Part shown: piece after piece, positions 1 through 11,343 of the stretch | How the letters are laid out: every line of letters begins with the position of its first letter | How positions within the stretch are numbered: the first letter of the stretch is position 1 | Source of the DNA: Oncomelania hupensis | Taxonomy: Eukaryota > Mollusca > Gastropoda > Littorinimorpha > Pomatiopsidae | Direction of reading: 5' to 3' | NCBI GenBank assembly: GCA_036898135.1 | Contig: CM072512.1 | Span: 18,845,118 to 18,909,117 of the forward strand | Length of the DNA stretch: 64,000 nt | Notes under the pieces: generated by a model | The model's input: only the letters and a program-made list of their open reading frames with translations | Database searches by the model: none | Told to the model about the DNA's origin: nothing | Program-made: the position numbers and the translations under genes

Positions 1-170
1 GAACATAGTCCAGGTGAAACCAGGAACTCGAAGAACGCAGCATCTGCAAGCCTGTTTTTCGCGCCACACCCCATCTCTACCAATTATTTTTTTCCCTGGT
101 GAAGTTAACTGGGAAAATGCAATATCGCTGACTACGGCTGCTATGCGCTACGACAACCACTGAAAAAAAA

Positions 171-300
171 TCTTCTTCTTCTTCTTCTTCTTCTTCTTCT
201 TCTTCTTCTTCTTCTTCTTCTTCTTCTTCTTCTTCTTCTTCTTCTTCTTCTTCTTCTTCTTCTTCTTCTTCTTCTTCTCCTCCTCCTTCTCCTTCTTCTT
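171..300. repeat. (CTT)n microsatellite
   Basis: About 130 bp of nearly uninterrupted CTT/GAA triplets, with a few TCC interruptions near the right end. The purine strand could form triplex DNA. No coding potential. Confidence 0.97.
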
Positions 301-3104
301 GTAGAGATTATTTTAAGATGTATTACAAAGAATTCAAAAGAATAATCTTTTGAAAACTACATCACCTTGTAAGTTGTATCTTCAATGTTTCCTGGCTTTC
401 ACAACTACACACAGAACAATATAATGATCTATTGGAAGTGGTGCACCTTCTCGGGAACTTGTCTGACATATATACTTATGGTATCAGAGCCTGTTGGTTG
501 CAACATAAAACAACATTCATTCAAAGGCTTGATTTATATCTCTTGTTCTCTGGCGATATGGACACTATATTACGTCTCCGGTCTCGTTTGTGCATCGGCT
601 AGTACTTCAGACAAGAGGACTCCAGATGAGCGAGGAGTGCCGTACTATTGTAAACAGCTGGGGCTTTATCAACAATGCCCCGTGTTTATACCCGTTGTTG
701 TTTGCCGAACGAAAGGTTCTTCTGAAGCTAGGACCTCGAAAGTCAACAGCCTGCAGGAACTGCAAGAAGTCGTCGTGATAGTAGTGGTAGTTGTAGTAGT
801 AGCAACAGCAACGTAGTAGTAGTTGATGTTCTATATATTATAGTCATCCTTAGTTCCCAAGATGGACGCAACATTCCAACGATTTTTGACATAGAATGTT
901 CAAAAAGAAGAGAGTACATTGTGCACCCTTTGTTTACGAGAGTAACGAGGGCAGCAGCAGCAATAAGCCAGAAGTGAGCAACGATGCAGGAATGACGTAT
1001 AGCACGTAGGTGGCTGACGGTCTACGATGGTTGTTAGTTCCGGTCCCCTGGTCAATATTATGGCAAGCGTGCGACTCGATTAACACCACTCGTGGTACTA
1101 TAGGTTCTTCAGCAAACTCCCACAACAACGGATGAGACAATCTATAGGGTACGATACTTGTCTATAGAGGAGGCAAGACTTAGCCTTTTTATTTTTAGTT
1201 ACCTTTGTTATTTCCCAGTAATAGTTTTCGGAAATGGAAAGACTGAGCACATAAGTAGTTGTTCATTAAAGTTGTGTATCCAATATGGTTTAGTTGCCTT
1301 TATGTTTCACGGTTAGTGTCACTGAAGAGATGGGAAGGAGTAGAATTGAAAGTGTGGTGCGTAGTGTATCACATTGTTATAAAGCATTGCTTATTACTAA
1401 TGTTGGTCATCGTAGAACACACCAAGTTATGCTTTTAATTTTTTTAAATTTATAAAACGGGAGACCTTTTTTGAAACTGTAAATAATTCAAGGTCCATAA
1501 ATGTTCAGATTATTATCCAGTATATAATTGCATTACCTTTTTAGACAGTCAGGTGTTGTATTTTGTTTATTTGTCTAATTTAAAAAAATACTAACAAATG
1601 CTGGCGAGACAGAACATTAAAACAATCATCGTGGAAGCGTGGTAACAGGTTGTGTGATGAATAAATTAAATATGAATCGCAAATTAGTGGCCAAGTACAG
1701 TGCGCCGGTATTCTCTCACGAGAATCCACGGCAAAGGGATTTTGTTTTGGGATGTGAGCAGTGCAGATTTATGAGAAGGGCAGAAGGGCTCACAGCCTCT
1801 TTCATAATAGATAACAGTCAAGTCATAGTTTCTTGTGACTGCATTTATTATCAGTTCTGTTTGTACAAAAATTGAGGTGGTGGTTGAGAAGGGGTGGAGA
1901 TGGCAGGAGGAAGAGGGTAGAGGAGGAAAGGGAGGGTGTTTTGGGAAGGAGTTGAATCGAGGATCAAGTCGCTGGGGGATATTGGGAATTCCAATTTTAG
2001 CTTACTGGGTGCCAGTCCTTATATAGTTTGTTTTTTTTTTCCCTGTAGTACTTTACAGCTATCGTACGTGTTCCGCCGATGAAGAGCCTGAACAATTGCG
2101 TTGTGTACATAGCCATGTTCATGAATGTCATAAGTCGATAAACCCGGCAAGTATTTCTTTCGGCATCCATCACCACGTCGCCTGGAGTCTGCGTCCCAGT
2201 TTACTTTCTCCTCCGTTTACACCACTGTGTATGTTGACGTAAATGTGATGCTGGCTGTGTTAGTGGTGACTGATGGATGGCGATCAATAGGTATTGGGAT
2301 AAGGAGGTGAGCTAGGGAGGAGAGAAGTGAGCTGGGGGATGGAGGGGAGTCTAGGGGGTGGGTGGGGATAGGTGGTGTGAGCACAGAAAAGGTGAGTGTA
2401 GGGGTGAGGAATTTTTTTTGTTATTGCTTTTCAAAACAACAGATCGGGCGTGTCAATGAATGCGGGTGTGTGTGTGGGTGTCTATGTGTGTGTGAGTGAG
2501 AAAGACTAGAAACAGAGCAGAGCAGAAGAAGCTTTATTGGGATATTTTAAAAAAAATCAGTGTTTCCGTGATTCAATACAGATCTATAACAGTCGTAGTG
2601 TGTGGGACACAAGAGAAAAAGACAGAGTGGACAGAAATAGTATTATTGCTTGTAGTTTGGCCTTAATTATTACGCTCGTGCGTGGGCCTGTAGTTGTTCT
2701 AACCGTTTTCCCGTCCCATATATAATCATAACGTCTCCTGTATTTGTCGTCATATGTCTGGACAAGTAACTGGAGGTTGGCTTTGTTTGATCAGTGTTCT
2801 TCGCTGACGCTACTTGTTTTCCTAATGGTAGGTTGGAGTGGGAGGCGAGATTTCTGGAGAAAATTGTAAGATAGTGGGTGTAGAGGTAGGTGAAGGAGAG
2901 GTTGGTGTGTGCTCACAAAATGTATGATTGGCGGATCCCTTCCATCACCCCCCCCCCCCAAAAAATCCCGATATCTAATAGCATGGAGCTAGTGCATTTG
3001 CACGGCTAGCAATTCGATCACGTCCGCCGTAAATTACACAAGCTGGTTGTGCATTGCTGTGATTTGCTTTGCAGATTGGAACCTAGTTACCGTGGCTGGT
3101 AGTC
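301..3104. other. Non-coding stretch without recognisable genes
   Basis: Open frames here are short and composition-driven, and none resembles a protein I know. Visible structure is limited to GTA-rich triplets at about 780-825, G-rich patches at about 1860-1960 and 2290-2410, and a C-run followed by an A-run near 2948-2966. I see no splice-bounded coding segment, RNA gene or repeat shared with the rest of the window. Confidence 0.6.
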
Positions 3105-3323
<219 letters not shown>

Positions 3324-3339
3324 ATATATATATATATAT

Positions 3340-6300
3340 ATATATATATCCTATCCTATCCTATCCTGTCCCATAACCCGAAGGTCGTAGGGGCACCACA
3401 GATGATCGCTTAACCAGCATACTCCATCTTTCTCTGTCCTCAGCAGCCCTCATGGCTTCGCTCAGTGTCAAACCAGTCCATTCTCGAATGTTGTCCTCCC
3501 ACCTCTTTTTCGGTCTCCCCCTTCTTCTACCTCCTTGCACTGTGCCTTGCAGAATGGTCTTTGCAAGGCCTGATGATCTGGTGACGTGGCCATACCATCG
3601 GAGTTTCCGTTTCTTCACCACTGTGAGCAGGTCATCGTGTTGTCCAATGGCTTGTGTGATGGTCTGTCGGACTTCAACGTTGGTGATGTGTTGGGTATAG
3701 GAAATGCACAGAAGTCTTCTGTAGCACCTCATCTCCATGCTTTGTATTCTTCGTTGGAGATCTGCTGTGAGGGTCCATGCTTCGCAAGCATATAGGAAGA
3801 TGGAGATGACCAGAGAGCGCAGCAGTCTTACTTTGGAATGTAGACTGATGGTTCTGTCTTTCCAAATGGGCTTCAACCTTGTCAGGGCAGCAGTTGTTTG
3901 TGCGATCCTGGAGAGGACTTCCTGTCGAGACCCATTGTCTGACACAATGGCTCCTAAATATTTGAAGCTGTGCACTGTGTTGAGGGATTGGCCTTGTACT
4001 TTGATGTCCGTGTTGATGCCATTGGTGTTGTTGGTCATCATTTTGGTCTTCTCTGCACTTATTTCCATTCCATAAGCTCTGGAGGTGGTGTCAAGCCTCT
4101 GTACAAGCTGTTCAAGTTCTTGTTCCTCTCCAGCCAATCCATCAATATCATCCGCAAAACGAAGATTGGAGATTGCTCTGCCCCCTATGCTGACTGTGCC
4201 TTCGTGATCTGCAAGAGCATCTGACATGATGCGCTCTAGGAAGATGTTGAAGAGTGTTGGGGAGAGTAGGCATCCTTGACGCACACCGATTGTTGTTCTG
4301 AACCAGTTCCCGATGACGCTGTTATGGAGGACTGCACTGGTAGCCTTGTCATACAGGCTTTTGATGACTTCTATAATTTTAGGGCTGATGTTGTACACTT
4401 TCATGGTTGCCCATAGAGCTGCATGCCAGACTCGGTCAAATGCCTTCTTGAAGTCTATGAACACATGATATAGATGTTGTTGGTGCTGTAGGTATTTCTC
4501 ACAGATTATTCTGAGGTTGAAAATCTGTTCAGTGGTACTTCGCCCTGCCATGAATCCTGCTTGTTCTTCAGCTATGATTTGTTCAGCTTGTGGTTTCAAC
4601 CTGTTGAGTATTATTTTCAGGAGGACCTTGCTGGGATGGCTGATGAGGCTGATGGTGCGGTAATTTTCACACTCCTGAAGGTTACCTTTTTTGGGAAGAG
4701 TGATGACAAGCGACTGGGTCCATGGTGTAGGCCATTCCCCACTCTGCCAGATCTTGTTACAGATAATGGTGAGAGCATCAGTCATCGCTTCTCCTCCTGC
4801 TTGTAGCAGTTCCGCTGGTATGTTGTCCACTCCCGCTGACTTCCCTTTCTTCAGCGATTGCACTGCTGCCTCAACTTCTTCCCGGAGAATTGGGAGGATT
4901 TCTTCTTCTTCTCTGCTCTCGGGACATGCTAGAACTGATGGGTCTCCATTTGGTGTATGGTTGTAAAGGTCAGAGCAGTACTCTGTCCATCTGTCCAAGA
5001 CTTCTTGTTCTTCTGTAAGGCAAATGCCAGACTTGCTTTGGATAGTGGAGACTTTGGGCTGTTTAACACTTGTCAGCCGCTTTACAGTCTGGTAGGCCTT
5101 CTTGCTGTTGTTCTTGTTCAGATTGTTCTCTATTTCCTGGCATTGATCTTCTATCCAGTTCTCCTTTGCTGTGCGCATGCCTTTTCGGATGTCATTGTTG
5201 ATTTTTCGGTAGACATCAGCTCCCTGTGAGGTGTTCTTTTTCTTTTTTAACTCTCTTCGTTTATCACACAGATCCAAAAGTTCAGGTGTGATCCACGGCT
5301 TCTTCTTTGGTCGGTGCTTGCCAAGGATCTCAGTGGCGGCATCTGTTACAGCTGAGTTGAAGGTATTGGTCATGGTGTTGACATCTACTTCGCCTGCCCC
5401 AAAAATAAGCAGTGGTGCAAATTTCCCTCCAATTGTGGCCTGAAATATTTTTGCCACCTCCGGGTCTTGCAGTTTGTCCAGGTCGAACTTCAGCCTAGTG
5501 CACTTTGCTGTATTTACTCTCTTCAAATGGAGCCGGAAAGACATCATCACGAGATCGTGGTCACTTCCAATGTCTGCTCCTGGAAAAGTGCGTGTCCTGC
5601 CAATGTTGATGCTTGATCTGAAGCGTTTCTTGACCATGATGTAGTCGATCTGGTTGTGATGTTCCCCGCCGGGACTGTGCCATGTCCATCGTCTGGATTT
5701 TTTGTGGAGACCAAGCGTGTTTGCCAGTACCAGATTGTTGTATCTGGCAAACTCCAATAGCCTCAGACCCCTGTCATTTGTCTCGTTGTTGCAGTGGGCT
5801 CCGCATGTGTCTCCCCAGTTGTGGTGCGCATCTTGGCCAACCTTGGCATTCCAGTCGCCTTGCACTATGACTATGTCCTTCTTCGGCACTTGGTCAAGGG
5901 CCGCCTGTATATTTTCATAAAAATCCTCCACTTCGCTGTCTTCATAGTCTGATGTTGGAGCATAGGCCTGGATGATGGTAATGTTGAAAGGGGTTGCTCT
6001 CAGACGGATGGTAATGAGTCTACTGGAGACTGGGCGGCAACCCATGACAGTGGCTAGAATGTTCTTGTGGACCAAGAATCCAACGCCGTGTTCGTGCCTG
6101 TCATCTCTACCGCTGAAATAGAGCTTGTGGCCTTTGTCAGTCGTTGTTTCACCTAGGCCTTTCCAGCGCAGTTCGCTGATACCTAGAACGTTCCATCGAT
6201 AGTGGTCCAGCTCGTTGGCCAGTTCTTCTAATTTTCCTTCCGCAGTTAGGGTCCTGACATTCCAGGTTCCTATGACGATGTTGTTTCTCGTGCGGATCTT

Positions 6301-6700
6301 GCTAATTTGTCCATCAGTAGCATACTTTTCACCTCCGTCCTGGTGGCCAACGGAAGGCGCGGTCCTTGTGTAGCCGGGCGACGACCGATCCGGCATGGAA
6401 TTAGTGGATAGCCTCATCATGTGTTGTGTCTTGGGCAAAAAAAGACCTGGCAGGGCCCAATCCTCTCCAGGCTGTTGGCCACAGCCGAAATCCACGAATA
6501 CAGTGTGGCTCGCCTTGGCCCTGAGCACGTGGTCGTTGAACATGTAGTAACGTGAGGTTCCTCCGCCCTGGCCGGTGACTTCTGTGTAGAAGACTTTCGC
6601 CCAGTGATGCCGTGCTAACATCACCCCTGTTAGTCGCCTCTTACGACACGCCGGGAAACGTTGGGTCTATTCTATTTGCCCGAACCCACAGAGCACACAT
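3340..6700 (-). mobile_element. RTE-type LINE, near full length
   Basis: The element is a non-LTR retrotransposon read on the minus strand. It has one long ORF, no LTRs, and a 3' end of tandem GGATA pentamers (plus strand 3349-3366) that runs into (TA)n. A short tandem-repeat tail instead of poly(A) is typical of RTE-group elements. Upstream of the ORF, about 6625-6690 holds a short GC-rich leader that I recall as common at the 5' ends of RTE-like elements. Three other copies of its 3' region occur at 26311-26673, 33828-35713 and 58545-58945. The 5' boundary is uncertain because a TA-rich repeat adjoins it. Confidence 0.9.
3361..6621 (-). CDS. Endonuclease-reverse transcriptase of RTE-type LINE
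   Basis: This uninterrupted frame of 1086 codons encodes the retrotransposition protein, which nicks target DNA and copies the element RNA from the nick. An apurinic/apyrimidinic-type endonuclease starts at about residue 115 (motif GTWNVRTL). It shows GISELRW near 150, GDWNAKVG near 258 and the catalytic SDHD near 352. The reverse transcriptase follows, with FIDFKKAFD near 721, GVRQGC near 777 and the catalytic FADD box near 822. The C-terminus has a conserved basic region with RWYGHV near 1007 and a GRRRGRPKKRW stretch. I chose the ATG at 6619-6621; a GTG lies just upstream, and the first ~110 residues may not all be translated. Length fits the family, and no stop or frameshift is present, so the copy may be recent or competent. 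Assignment to RTE rather than another LINE clade rests on the C-terminal motif and the repeat tail. Confidence 0.92.
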   Translation of the reverse strand: MLARHHWAKVFYTEVTGQGGGTSRYYMFNDHVLRAKASHTVFVDFGCGQQPGEDWALPGLFLPKTQHMMRLSTNSMPDRSSPGYTRTAPSVGHQDGGEKYATDGQISKIRTRNNIVIGTWNVRTLTAEGKLEELANELDHYRWNVLGISELRWKGLGETTTDKGHKLYFSGRDDRHEHGVGFLVHKNILATVMGCRPVSSRLITIRLRATPFNITIIQAYAPTSDYEDSEVEDFYENIQAALDQVPKKDIVIVQGDWNAKVGQDAHHNWGDTCGAHCNNETNDRGLRLLEFARYNNLVLANTLGLHKKSRRWTWHSPGGEHHNQIDYIMVKKRFRSSINIGRTRTFPGADIGSDHDLVMMSFRLHLKRVNTAKCTRLKFDLDKLQDPEVAKIFQATIGGKFAPLLIFGAGEVDVNTMTNTFNSAVTDAATEILGKHRPKKKPWITPELLDLCDKRRELKKKKNTSQGADVYRKINNDIRKGMRTAKENWIEDQCQEIENNLNKNNSKKAYQTVKRLTSVKQPKVSTIQSKSGICLTEEQEVLDRWTEYCSDLYNHTPNGDPSVLACPESREEEEILPILREEVEAAVQSLKKGKSAGVDNIPAELLQAGGEAMTDALTIICNKIWQSGEWPTPWTQSLVITLPKKGNLQECENYRTISLISHPSKVLLKIILNRLKPQAEQIIAEEQAGFMAGRSTTEQIFNLRIICEKYLQHQQHLYHVFIDFKKAFDRVWHAALWATMKVYNISPKIIEVIKSLYDKATSAVLHNSVIGNWFRTTIGVRQGCLLSPTLFNIFLERIMSDALADHEGTVSIGGRAISNLRFADDIDGLAGEEQELEQLVQRLDTTSRAYGMEISAEKTKMMTNNTNGINTDIKVQGQSLNTVHSFKYLGAIVSDNGSRQEVLSRIAQTTAALTRLKPIWKDRTISLHSKVRLLRSLVISIFLYACEAWTLTADLQRRIQSMEMRCYRRLLCISYTQHITNVEVRQTITQAIGQHDDLLTVVKKRKLRWYGHVTRSSGLAKTILQGTVQGGRRRGRPKKRWEDNIREWTGLTLSEAMRAAEDRERWSMLVKRSSVVPLRPSGYGTG

Positions 6701-7190
6701 ATATATATATATAGTCTTATAAATGTACCCAGCACACATATATATATATATAGTCTTATAAATGTACCCAGAAACAAGGTTTCTTAGTTTTCCCCCGGTC
6801 ATCTGGGCACCTAGCTTTGGATCTGGGCACCTGGCAAGGTACCCAGTTCCAAGGTAACTTTCGAAATGCGAGAAAAAGTAACTTTCGTCCTCTCTAGGCT
6901 ACGAATTAGGTCAAGCTGTATTTCTTACTAGGTCAACTGTCTTTTACGAACCGTTTGAGAATGTTTTCGAACCGTTTATTGACGCCGGATAGTGTCCTCA
7001 CTTGGTTTCATACAGTTTAAGAATCCAAGAAGGCAAATGGGTTTTTGGACGGAAAGAGCGCAATGTTGTAGAGTAACATTCTTTAGTAACTCCCAGTGAA
7101 ATTCCGCTCTTTCCGTCACTTTTTAACAGCTTTTTTAGTAAGGTACCCAGAAACAAGGACGTATAAGTCTATATATATATATATATATAT
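6700..7190. mobile_element. Candidate MITE with TA-rich inverted ends
   Basis: The left end reads (AT)n-AGTCTTATA, and the right end, read inverted, is (AT)n-AGACTTATA with one mismatch. Just inside, TACCCAGAAACAAGG occurs in direct orientation near 6765 and 7143. The left terminal unit of about 41 bp is tandemly duplicated (6694-6730 and 6731-6771). The interior has no coding frame but contains a 13-bp-arm hairpin at 7048-7117. The size of about 490 bp and lack of coding fit a miniature inverted-repeat element inserted in (TA)n, but no clear target duplication can be separated from the microsatellite. Confidence 0.4.
7048..7117. repeat. Hairpin family, copy 1
   Basis: Perfect 13-bp inverted arms GACGGAAAGAGCG (7048-7060) and CGCTCTTTCCGTC (7105-7117) flank a 44-nt loop. 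The same arms occur at 19253-19317 with related 5' flanking sequence (TTTAAGAAT followed by a diverged AAATG run), so these are two copies of one dispersed element. Confidence 0.75.
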
Positions 7191-7234
7191 CAGTTGTATC
7201 AGATATATCAAACCCAGAATTATGGTAGTATATT

Positions 7235-8263
7235 TATATATGTATGCTCCAGCTCAATGCTAACAAAACTGAAGTTATGCTCACGGGTACCAAACACAAC
7301 CTGTCTTCTTCCCCTGTAAACAAGTCACTCTTTGCCAAGCCACTTTTCCTATGTCAAAAACTTTGGCGTCATCCTTGACAACACAATCTCCATGTCAGAA
7401 TTCATCCGCAAAACCTATCAAAAATGCAACTTTCAGCTCCGTACAATAGGGCTTGTCCGCAAGCATCTGACCACTGACGCTACAGTCAAACTCATTTCCT
7501 CTCTTGTTCTGTCACGCTTAAACTACTGTAACTCTCTTCTGGCTGGACTTCCTTCCTGTTCTGTTCATCTGCTCCAACGTGTTTTTCTGGTTCTCAAAAA
7601 GAAAAAAATCTGATCATATCACACCATCCTACATTCTCTCCAATGGCTTCATGTATCTTAGATAATTATCTACAAATTTGTACTTTCTGTTACAAGTGCG
7701 TCCATGATTAGCCACTTCCTACCTCACCCAGAAAATTCACTTCTACAAGCCGCCTAGAGATCTTTGTTCTTCCTCTGACACGCTCATGCTACAAATACCC
7801 AGCTACATCCTCTCATCTGCAGGCTGTCGCTCCTTCTCAGGGCTTGGTCCTTGAAATTGGAACTCTCTTCCTCTTTCGCTTCGCAGCTCACCGAACATAG
7901 CCACTTTGAAGTCCAACTTAAAAACGAATTTCTTCCTTTAAAATATGTGATCTCGTTTCCCGTCACCAGCATCATTTCTTATTTTCCGATTCACACCACC
8001 GCCGTCTCACCGCACACACCTAGCACCCCTCGCCCCTCTTCCTCATTATTTAACCGCTCTCTTCCTCCCCCTTCCTCCCTCGTCTTTTATATTTTACTTG
8101 TAATATTTTTTTCATGTTTGTAGTATGTCTTTGCATAGTTTATTAGTGTTTTGTTTTTGTTTCACTTCTTTTCGTATGTATTTAGATGTTAACGTTACGT
8201 ATAAATGCGTGAGAACAGGGCTTTGAACTTATATCATTAGGAAAGAGCGCTATTTAAATACCC

Positions 8264-8337
<74 letters not shown>

Positions 8338-8368
8338 GTTATTATTATTATTATTATTATCATTATTA

Positions 8369-8416
<48 letters not shown>

Positions 8417-8440
8417 GTCGTTTGTTTGTATCAATCTTAG
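7235..8440 (+). mobile_element. CR1/L2-type LINE, 5'-truncated and decayed
   Basis: Translated pieces in shifting frames give the 3' part of a CR1/L2-group reverse transcriptase ORF. A segment LNANKTEVML appears at about 7253, followed by YVKNFGVILDNTISM at 7350 and SLVLSRLNYCNSLLAGLP near 7505. At about 7860-7930 comes the typical terminal block that ends in a VQLKNEFL-like segment. Frameshifts separate the pieces, so it is not functional. The 3' UTR ends in GAGCGCTATTTAAATACCC followed by (ATT)n, the short-repeat tail usual for L2-like elements. A second copy of this type of 3' end lies at 54853-55381. Confidence 0.82.
8263..8415. repeat. (ATT)n microsatellite tail
   Basis: About 150 bp of ATT triplets, with occasional C or G substitutions. 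It directly follows the 3' end of the CR1/L2-type LINE and is best read as its expanded tail. Confidence 0.93.
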
Positions 8441-8461
8441 TAAACTCATTTGTTCTAGAAT

Positions 8462-8857
8462 TATTATTATTATTGAGGATTTTTATAGCGCACTTATCTC
8501 GCCGTACTTGACCAGACTCTAGGCGCTGGCCGATACAGGATCTAACTCAAACCGCCCGAGACGCCCACCCGCAGCCTTTGGGCGCATGGTCTGAAGCCCG
8601 GACAACTGAGCACTATCCTGGCCAGCCAGGGATGGGAGAGAAGGACCAAGTGCATGCTGGGTGTGTTCTTGTTACCGGCACTCACCCGTCTAGGACATGA
8701 GCGTCAGGATCTTTAAATTCCGTTATGATGGAATGAATGCGACACACAGACTAGACCTCGGCTTATACTCTTATCCGAAGGAGTAGGAAACGGGAGTAAA
8801 GTGTATTTCCCAGGGACGCAACACAGTGGCCCGGACAGGGCTCGAACCCGGTGTAAC
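8462..8857 (-). mobile_element. tRNA-derived SINE, family A, copy 1
   Basis: On the minus strand a B-box-like GGGTTCGAGCCC begins near 8855. It is followed by a conserved body (CCTGGGAAATACACTTTACTC, then CGTCATGTCCTAGACGGGTG-like sequence) and a tail ending GTGCGCTATAAAAATCC plus AAT repeats at 8462. The A box is missing, so the head is truncated. Other copies or fragments of the family lie at 11344-11605, 37060-37235, 38106-38395, 42104-42230 and 43243-43355. The tail matches the 3' end of the neighbouring CR1/L2-type LINE, the usual sign of SINE-LINE partnership. Confidence 0.75.
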
Positions 8858-9000
8858 AGGCCGGAATATACCCCTGGCTACTTTATACCCTGGGTCTAAT
8901 GTAGCCTAGGCGGATTTAACCCCTTGAGTATAGATCAGCCTAGGCCAGGTCATACCCCTCGCGCCCGGAATATACCCCCACCTAAAGAGATTTCACTCAT
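8858..9000. repeat. Degenerate satellite-like units, left block
   Basis: Repeated short motifs occur here: GGAATATACCCC twice, and CCTAGGC / GCCTAGGCCAGG variants. The motifs recur in inverted orientation at about 9410-9540. They look like old tandem units of roughly 38 bp. Confidence 0.5.
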
Positions 9001-9128
9001 GGGTTTGTTCTACATGACCGTTTGCGTGACCAACTCTCAGGTAACAGCTTGCATGTTTAAAAAAAAAACTGAATGAACTCAGCTAACAGCTTTTATCTTG
9101 TGTGTAAAAAAAAAAACTTAAAAAAAAA

Positions 9129-9317
<189 letters not shown>

Positions 9318-9409
9318 AGTGCATCAGAACAATTACAACACATAAATGAAAGAGTATCGTGAAGGATAAGGTCTTCCGTAGTGGGGGGGGGGGGTATAAT
9401 GGGCAGGAG

Positions 9410-9540
9410 AGGGTTAAACGAGCCTAGGCCAGATAATACCCAGGGGTATAGTCTGGGCTAGGCCAGTTTATACGGGGACATAGTCTGGGCTAGGCCAGTT
9501 TATACCCTGGGTATACTTGAGGCGGGGTATAATTTGGCCT
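9410..9540. repeat. Degenerate satellite-like units, right block
   Basis: CTGGGCTAGGCCAGTTTATAC occurs twice, about 39 bp apart, with further GGGTATA/CCAGGGGTATA variants. It is the inverted counterpart of the block at 8858-9000, with the CTAT microsatellite between them. Confidence 0.65.
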
Positions 9541-10989
9541 TCTACACCGGGACCTTCAGATCCGCAAGCCAAAGCACTACCATTAGACGACCGTGCCTCT
9601 ATGCCGCTGCCAGCATCCGACTGTTTGGGTATCCCAGATAGTATTGGTAATAGGCAGATTAGTGGCCGAGACCCAGTTTTTGTCGTTCAGGCTAATTTGT
9701 GTGGTCAACCTTTACAGAAATAGTAATAATGACTGGCATTTTGTAACTAAGGCGTATATATATATTGTGTGTGTGTGTGTGTGTGTAGGTGTGTGTGGGT
9801 GTGTTTGCGTGTGTGTGTGTGTGTGTGTTGCGTTTTTTAATTGTAAATTCTTAGTCTTAAGAAGCAGTGTCTGTAATCCTTCGGTGAAAAGATTGAATTG
9901 CATGCTTTTGTTATGACGTTTGTGTGATATTTTTTTCTACAACATTGTTTTCTACTTTCATTTAGTTTGTTGTGTGCTCCTACTTTTGCCAATTTCTTTT
10001 TCAGACTTTCTACTTCATTTTCTTTGATCATTGGAAAAACAATTCTCCCACGACCTTCACCACGCATCTGCGACCATGGCAGATTTCAAGGTGGCGATGT
10101 TTATAGGTGTTTGTACAGGATTTTTCCTTTTGTGTTTTCTTTGGCGTGAGATGCACACCACAAAACAGTTAGTACACAGTGACGCAGAGTGCCGCTTTGC
10201 TCTCGGATGAGCCTCTTGTTGCTCAGTGTGATGCATTCATAAGGTTGCAGGCAGTATGAGCAACATCCTCAGCAATTAAGAGTATCAGAGACTTTCAGAG
10301 TATGGTGTATTACTCTGTACCTCTGTCTCTGTGTATCTGTCTGTTTGTCCGTCTGTTTCTCTCTTTGTCTTTTTTTTTGTCTATATATCTTTTTCTCCGT
10401 TTTTTTCTCTCTCTCTCTCTTTCTCTGTCTGTCTATCTGTCTCGCTCTGTCTCTCTATCTTTCTGTCTCTGTCTCTCGCGCTCTACAACCAGCAACACTA
10501 TCATCACCAAAGTTATCCATGATCGCGAGAGAGGATACCTGTACAGCTCCACAACTGACTTGATCTTCGTTTACTGCTACAAAAGTCGGCGTATAGTCCA
10601 ATCCAACAGGCTTTTTGAAAGTAAGTAAATCCTATAAAAATGATATATATTCTAATTTACTCTTTACAGTTGTGTTTACAACTGAAGAAAAGTCCCACGG
10701 AATCGAAGGGGTATGAATATGTTTATTTTAACTTTTTAAAGCGAACTATTTGTTGATGCGAATGCATTGGGGAACCCCCATTTTTACCGCCCAGATATTG
10801 TTCCGCATGACGTCAGGAATCTACAGCCAAGTGATGAAATGTGCGTAGGTGACAAGGTCAATGGCATTGTTGATACACAGGCTTGGAAGTCTCGTCTCTC
10901 GTAGGCCTCAATTACATAATATACATACTATACCACGTACGTATGTAGGAGGGGAAAGAAAAGACTTCAGAGCCTGTGGTTGATGTCAT
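9541..10989. other. Non-coding stretch with GT and CT repeats
   Basis: It contains a (GT)n tract at about 9765-9830 and a CT/TCTG-rich tract at about 10310-10490. Open frames across the latter are low-complexity Ser/Leu strings. Nothing else is recognised. Confidence 0.6.
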
Positions 10990-11331
10990 CTTATGGCTGA
11001 TGCACGCTAACCCCCGTTGGGGTGCCGGGGGTTTCAGTATAAATAGCAATGTAGGCATTTTATATGTATGTTTTGTTGATAATTTATAATGATGTTTGTA
11101 TTCTATTTTGTTTTTGTAAACGGGGGTTAGATAAGTTCGGGTGAAGCCTCAGCCGTCCCCTGCGTGGGATGTCTTTATTGTAAAGTGACTGGCTGGTGGA
11201 GAGCTTTCAGTTTTACCACTAGGGTTGTTTCAGCAGATCTTTTATGCGGATCGGGGGTTGTCCGGTCCTGATTTGGCTCGGAAGAGTCCGCTGGACCTAA
11301 AGCAATAATAATGTAATGTAATGTAATGATG
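10990..11331 (+). repeat. 3' end of an unclassified interspersed element
   Basis: The stretch ends in GTCCGCTGGACCTAAAGCAAT followed by AATAATAATG and TAATG repeats, a tail like that of a LINE or SINE. A 45-bp block ending in this sequence (11262-11307) recurs inverted at 59609-59654 and partly at 43487-43508. Two 12-bp inverted arms, CTAACCCCCGTT (11007-11018) and AACGGGGGTTAG (11119-11130), could pair. The class is not identified. Confidence 0.55.
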
Positions 11332-11343
11332 CAGGCTTGCAGG

